From positions 62,001 through 126,000 of the forward strand of contig NZ_BMMP01000015.1 in assembly GCF_014645895.1 (NCBI RefSeq): a stretch of 64,000 bases of DNA. Direction: 5' to 3'. This document shows, piece by piece, positions 61,500-64,000 of this stretch; within the stretch, counting starts at the first letter, position 1, and every line of letters starts with the position of its first letter. The stretch comes from Streptomyces daqingensis. GTDB taxonomy: Bacteria; Actinomycetota; Actinomycetes; Streptomycetales; Streptomycetaceae. The position numbers were made by a program, and so were the translations under genes. Below the pieces are notes generated by a model. The model made no database searches, was not told the DNA's origin, and saw only the letters and a program-made list of their open reading frames with translations.

Positions 61500-61982
61500 T
61501 CAGCGCTCCTCGGAGAGCCCTTCCCAGTGGTCGGCGAGAGCCGTCAGTTCACGCATCAGCCGGGCACGCTCCGTCGCCGAGCCGTACGGCTCCAGCAGCC
61601 GCTCGTCCAGGGCGCGGGCGCGGTCGTCCGCCTTGCTCAGGGCCTCCTCGCCCTCGTCGGTGAGGAAGAGCAGTTTGCGGCGCCCGTCGTCCGCCGCGGT
61701 ACGGCGGACTATGAGCCCGCGCTTCTCCAGGCGTCTGGCGACGTCCGCCATCGTGGACGTGTCCAGCGCCACCGCCGAGGCCATCGCGCTCTGGTCACGT
61801 CCGGGGGCGGCGTTCACCGCCGTGAGGACGGCGAACTGAGGGCCCGTGAGGGTCGAGTCGACGCTGCGCAGCCATGCCGCCAGGTACGCCTGGTAGAGGC
61901 GCCGGACCTGGTATCCGGGAGCTTGGAGCAGGGCGGCGGGAGGCGCGGCGGGACCCGTGGAGGGGGTGGTCTTGTCAGCCAT
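61500..61982 (-). CDS. MarR-family regulator of the maleamate pathway
   Basis: A 160-residue MarR-type regulator. The winged helix is recognised by LTGPQFAVLTAVNAAP, DQSAMASAVALDTSTMADVARRLEKRGLIVRR and the wing DGRRKLLFLTDEG. In Pseudomonas the nicotinate genes are controlled by the MarR-type NicR, with 6-hydroxynicotinate as ligand; a similar role is inferred here from position between the hydrolase and the isomerase genes. The 147 bases downstream, before the maleate isomerase gene, are A+T-rich around 61400-61440 and could carry its operator. Confidence 0.85.
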   Translation of the reverse strand: MADKTTPSTGPAAPPAALLQAPGYQVRRLYQAYLAAWLRSVDSTLTGPQFAVLTAVNAAPGRDQSAMASAVALDTSTMADVARRLEKRGLIVRRTAADDGRRKLLFLTDEGEEALSKADDRARALDERLLEPYGSATERARLMRELTALADHWEGLSEER

Positions 61983-62041
61983 GGGGCCCACTAAAGCACG
62001 GCCGTCGCGGGGTTCGTGGCGCGCCTCCTGACGCCCGGCGC

Positions 62042-62896
62042 TCAGTCGAGCTGGGCACGCAGGGCGTCCCTGAGAACGTCGAGAGCGGGTTCCGGATTGT
62101 CCCAGAACACCATGTGCCCGGCGTCCGGAATCGGAGTCAGCCGCGCCCCCAGATGGGTGCGGGCCGCCTCCCTCACGCCGGCCTCGGTGACGACCGGGCT
62201 GTCCGCGCCGTAGATCAGCTCCGTCGGGGCGGGCACGGAGGGCCACCAGACGAAGAAGTCCTCGCTCTCGAAGCTCCGGTGGGTCTCCGTGAGCGCCGCC
62301 TCGCCGCAGCTGGCGAGCCAGCGGGCCCGCAACTCCTGCTCGCGGCGCGGCCAGCGGGGCCACGCCTTGGCCACCTCGTCGGCGTCGGTGCCCCGTTGGG
62401 CCTGCTCGAGCTGCCCGAGGAAGGCGGGCAGCGTGGTGGGGTACGGGTCCCGGCCGGGGCCGCTCATCGGCGGGTCGACGAGGACGGTGCCGCGCAGCGC
62501 GGCCTTGGCGCGCACGGCGGTGACGGCGGCGATGCGGGCGCCCATGGAGTGCCCGGCCAGGAGCGGACGGTCCAGTCCGAGTCCGTCGATCCACGCCTCG
62601 GTGTCCTCGGCGTAGGCCTCCAGGCCGTAGCCGTCGCCGTCGTCGGAGAAGCCGCGGCCGCGGATGTCCGGGACGATCGGCCGCACCAGGTCGGTGAGGC
62701 GGCGGGCGACGAAGTCCATGGTCACGGCGGGTGAGGTGATGCCGGGCAGGAGCAGCAGCGGCACGCGCTCGTCGCCCGGGGCGTCTCCGTAGTCGAGGGC
62801 GTGCAGCCGCAGCGTCCCGTTGCGGATCCACCGGCTGGTGGCGGGGACGTCGGACAGGTCGGCGAGGGCGGGCTGGGTGATGTAGCGCTCGGTCAT
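62042..62896 (-). CDS. Alpha/beta hydrolase, N-formylmaleamate deformylase-like (NicD-like)
   Basis: A 284-residue alpha/beta hydrolase with Ser nucleophile in LLAGHSMGARIAA (near residue 125), an Asp likely in the ELIYGADSPVVTE region and catalytic His in IPDAGHMVFWDNPEP. N-terminal motif WIRNGTLRLHALDYG is typical of the NicD group. In the known maleamate pathway NicD cleaves formate from N-formylmaleamate. The neighbouring maleamate amidase-like and maleate isomerase genes support this. GAGGA precedes ATG 62896. It follows the amidase stop by 76 bases. Confidence 0.82.
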   Translation of the reverse strand: MTERYITQPALADLSDVPATSRWIRNGTLRLHALDYGDAPGDERVPLLLLPGITSPAVTMDFVARRLTDLVRPIVPDIRGRGFSDDGDGYGLEAYAEDTEAWIDGLGLDRPLLAGHSMGARIAAVTAVRAKAALRGTVLVDPPMSGPGRDPYPTTLPAFLGQLEQAQRGTDADEVAKAWPRWPRREQELRARWLASCGEAALTETHRSFESEDFFVWWPSVPAPTELIYGADSPVVTEAGVREAARTHLGARLTPIPDAGHMVFWDNPEPALDVLRDALRAQLD

Positions 62897-62972
62897 GCGG
62901 TGGTCCTCAAGTCGCTTGGCGGGAGCGGGAGTCGGTGGTCCGCGGCGCGCGCAGTGGCCGCGGCGGGGGTCT

Positions 62973-63683
62973 TCACTGGGTGGCCTCCCGCGCGGGCAGG
63001 CCGGAGAGGTAGGCGAGGGCGTCGGAGAGTGCGACGACGTCTCCGTACTTGGCCTGGATGTCGAACAGCGCGGCGTCGTGCGGCCCTTGGGCGCGGTCGC
63101 CCGCGCACTCGCGGGGCACCAGCACGGGGAAGCCGGACTGCACGGCGTCCACCGCGGTGGCCCGGACACAGCCGCTGGTGGTGGCGCCGCAGACGAGCAC
63201 GGTGTCGCATCCCAGGCCGGTGAGCGTGGCCGCGAGGGAGGTGCCGAAGAACGCCGACGCGCCCTTCTTGATCACCAGATGGTCCTCGGGGCGCTGCGGC
63301 AGCCTCGGGTCGAGCGCCACCGCGTCGCTGCCTTCGAGGAGCGCGCGCATTCCCGGGGCCTTGTCCAGCCAGGTGACGGAGCGGCCTTCGGCCTCCGCCG
63401 GCGTGTAGGAGATGGCCGTCCACACGACGGGCACCTGCGCGGCGCGCGCCGCCTCCGCCAACTCCGCCGTCGCCCCGACCACTTCGGTCAGGTCCGCGCC
63501 CGAGGGGAAGGAGTCCTCGGTGAAGCCGCGGGTGAGGTCGACGACGACGAGCACCGGACGGGTTCCGCGGCGCACGGCGGCCCCGAACCCGGCGCGTTGG
63601 TAGGTCGCGTCGGTGTCCTGCCCGTACCGGCCGGGCTGCTGCCCGTCCTGCGGGACCGGCGGAGCGTGCTCGGTGGTGGTCAC
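62973..63683 (-). CDS. Isochorismatase-family cysteine hydrolase, maleamate amidase-like (NicF-like)
   Basis: A 236-residue cysteine hydrolase of the isochorismatase superfamily. The catalytic triad is visible: Asp in VVVDLTRGFTE, Lys in VIKKGASAFFGT and Cys in GATTSGCVRATAVDA, with the family's cis-peptide region VLVCGATTSGC. N-carbamoylsarcosine amidase and NicF share this fold; the adjacent NicD-like and NicE-like genes favour maleamate amidohydrolase. GTG 63683 has GGAGG 8 bases upstream. The preceding partial gene overlaps it by GTGA. Confidence 0.85.
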   Translation of the reverse strand: MTTTEHAPPVPQDGQQPGRYGQDTDATYQRAGFGAAVRRGTRPVLVVVDLTRGFTEDSFPSGADLTEVVGATAELAEAARAAQVPVVWTAISYTPAEAEGRSVTWLDKAPGMRALLEGSDAVALDPRLPQRPEDHLVIKKGASAFFGTSLAATLTGLGCDTVLVCGATTSGCVRATAVDAVQSGFPVLVPRECAGDRAQGPHDAALFDIQAKYGDVVALSDALAYLSGLPAREATQ

Positions 63684-64000
63684 TGGCGGCCTCCCCGCGT
63701 GCAGCAGTGTGCCTTCTCCCGGCCCAGGACCCGTCCCAGCAACCAGCCTTCGAATAGACCGAAGGCGAACGCGCCCGCTATGGGGCCGTACTTGGCCACC
63801 GCGGGCGGCACGAGCATGGAGAGGCCGTTGAGTTCGGTCTCGGGTGTGAAGACTTCGGCGTTCCCGGAGCGCTGCGGCGCGGCCGGGGTCCGGACGCCCG
63901 TGGCGCCGGGCGCCGCTGCGGCGGCTTCCGGGGAGACCGCGGCACCCGGACCGTCCCCGGCGAGGGCCGGCGCGGCCGCCCGGTCCTGCTCCAGCAGGCC
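63680..64000 (-). CDS. Partial gene, C-terminal 106 residues, unknown
   Basis: The frame is open to the right edge. It encodes an Ala/Pro-rich linker (AAVSPEAAAAAPGATG), then FTPETELNGLSMLVPPAVAKYGPIAG and a hydrophobic, glycine-rich segment (AFAFGLFEGWLLGRVL) ending in a Cys/Arg tail (KAHCCTRGGRQ). Its stop overlaps the start of the amidase gene (GTGA, 63680-63683), so it belongs to the same operon. I do not recognise the family. A membrane-linked or cofactor-binding C-terminus is possible. Context suggests an upstream step in nicotinate or pyridine breakdown. Confidence 0.6.
   Translation of the reverse strand, partial: GLLEQDRAAAPALAGDGPGAAVSPEAAAAAPGATGVRTPAAPQRSGNAEVFTPETELNGLSMLVPPAVAKYGPIAGAFAFGLFEGWLLGRVLGREKAHCCTRGGRQ

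Overview
The window is very GC-rich, gene-dense actinomycete DNA, almost certainly from Streptomyces or a close relative. Supporting signs are a subtilisin inhibitor of the SSI family, snapalysin-like and streptogrisin-like secreted proteases, an AfsR/SARP-type regulator, LAxTG sorting of a wall protein, a SpoIIE-type phosphatase fused to a RsbW-like kinase domain, and a single TTA (bldA) codon in the whole readable gene set. I saw no tRNA, rRNA, insertion sequence, integrase or CRISPR array.

Layout. 1-2.1 kb: end of a SpoIIE phosphatase gene and a secreted SGNH esterase. 2.2-18.6 kb (minus strand): a tightly coupled six-gene operon for a polyunsaturated-fatty-acid-type iterative synthase. 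PKS1 is enoyl reductase-KS-AT-ACP-ACP-KR, PKS2 is KS-AT-DH-phosphopantetheinyl transferase; they are followed by a free ACP, an alpha/beta hydrolase, an MGT-type glycosyltransferase and an ABC exporter. Together these could build, activate, release, glycosylate and export a reduced or polyene-type lipid. 18.9-41.4 kb: mostly housekeeping and secreted functions, including two M23-family proteins, a six-hairpin secreted protein, a cytochrome-b/molybdopterin oxidoreductase pair, a streptogrisin-type protease, DedA, a glutamate-type binding protein, a snapalysin-like protease, an SSI inhibitor with Arg at P1, a class B-like acid phosphatase, a large phosphatase/kinase sensor, an unusual P450, an AfsR-like regulator and an ANT-like nucleotidyltransferase.

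41.4-53.8 kb (minus strand): a second biosynthetic operon of four genes, each overlapping the next by ATGA: MFS exporter, PKS module (KS-AT-ACP), hybrid NRPS (aminotransferase-luciferase-like monooxygenase-C-A-PCP), and a stand-alone terminal condensation protein with a TubC-type docking domain. The domain order predicts a beta-keto acyl chain converted to a beta-amino, alpha-hydroxy acyl group and then joined to one amino acid. That is the chemistry of microginin-type aminopeptidase inhibitors, here in an actinomycete and without a loading domain. It is the most interesting locus in the window.

54.5-64 kb: a tandem universal stress protein; a 1.1 kb stretch with no convincing gene; a wall-anchored DUF1996 protein whose domain is split by a Gln/Gly/Asp repeat; a TRAM-type RNA methyltransferase; and a maleamate-pathway set (maleate isomerase, MarR regulator, N-formylmaleamate deformylase-like hydrolase, maleamate amidase-like hydrolase and an unidentified partial gene) that fits the lower half of nicotinate catabolism.
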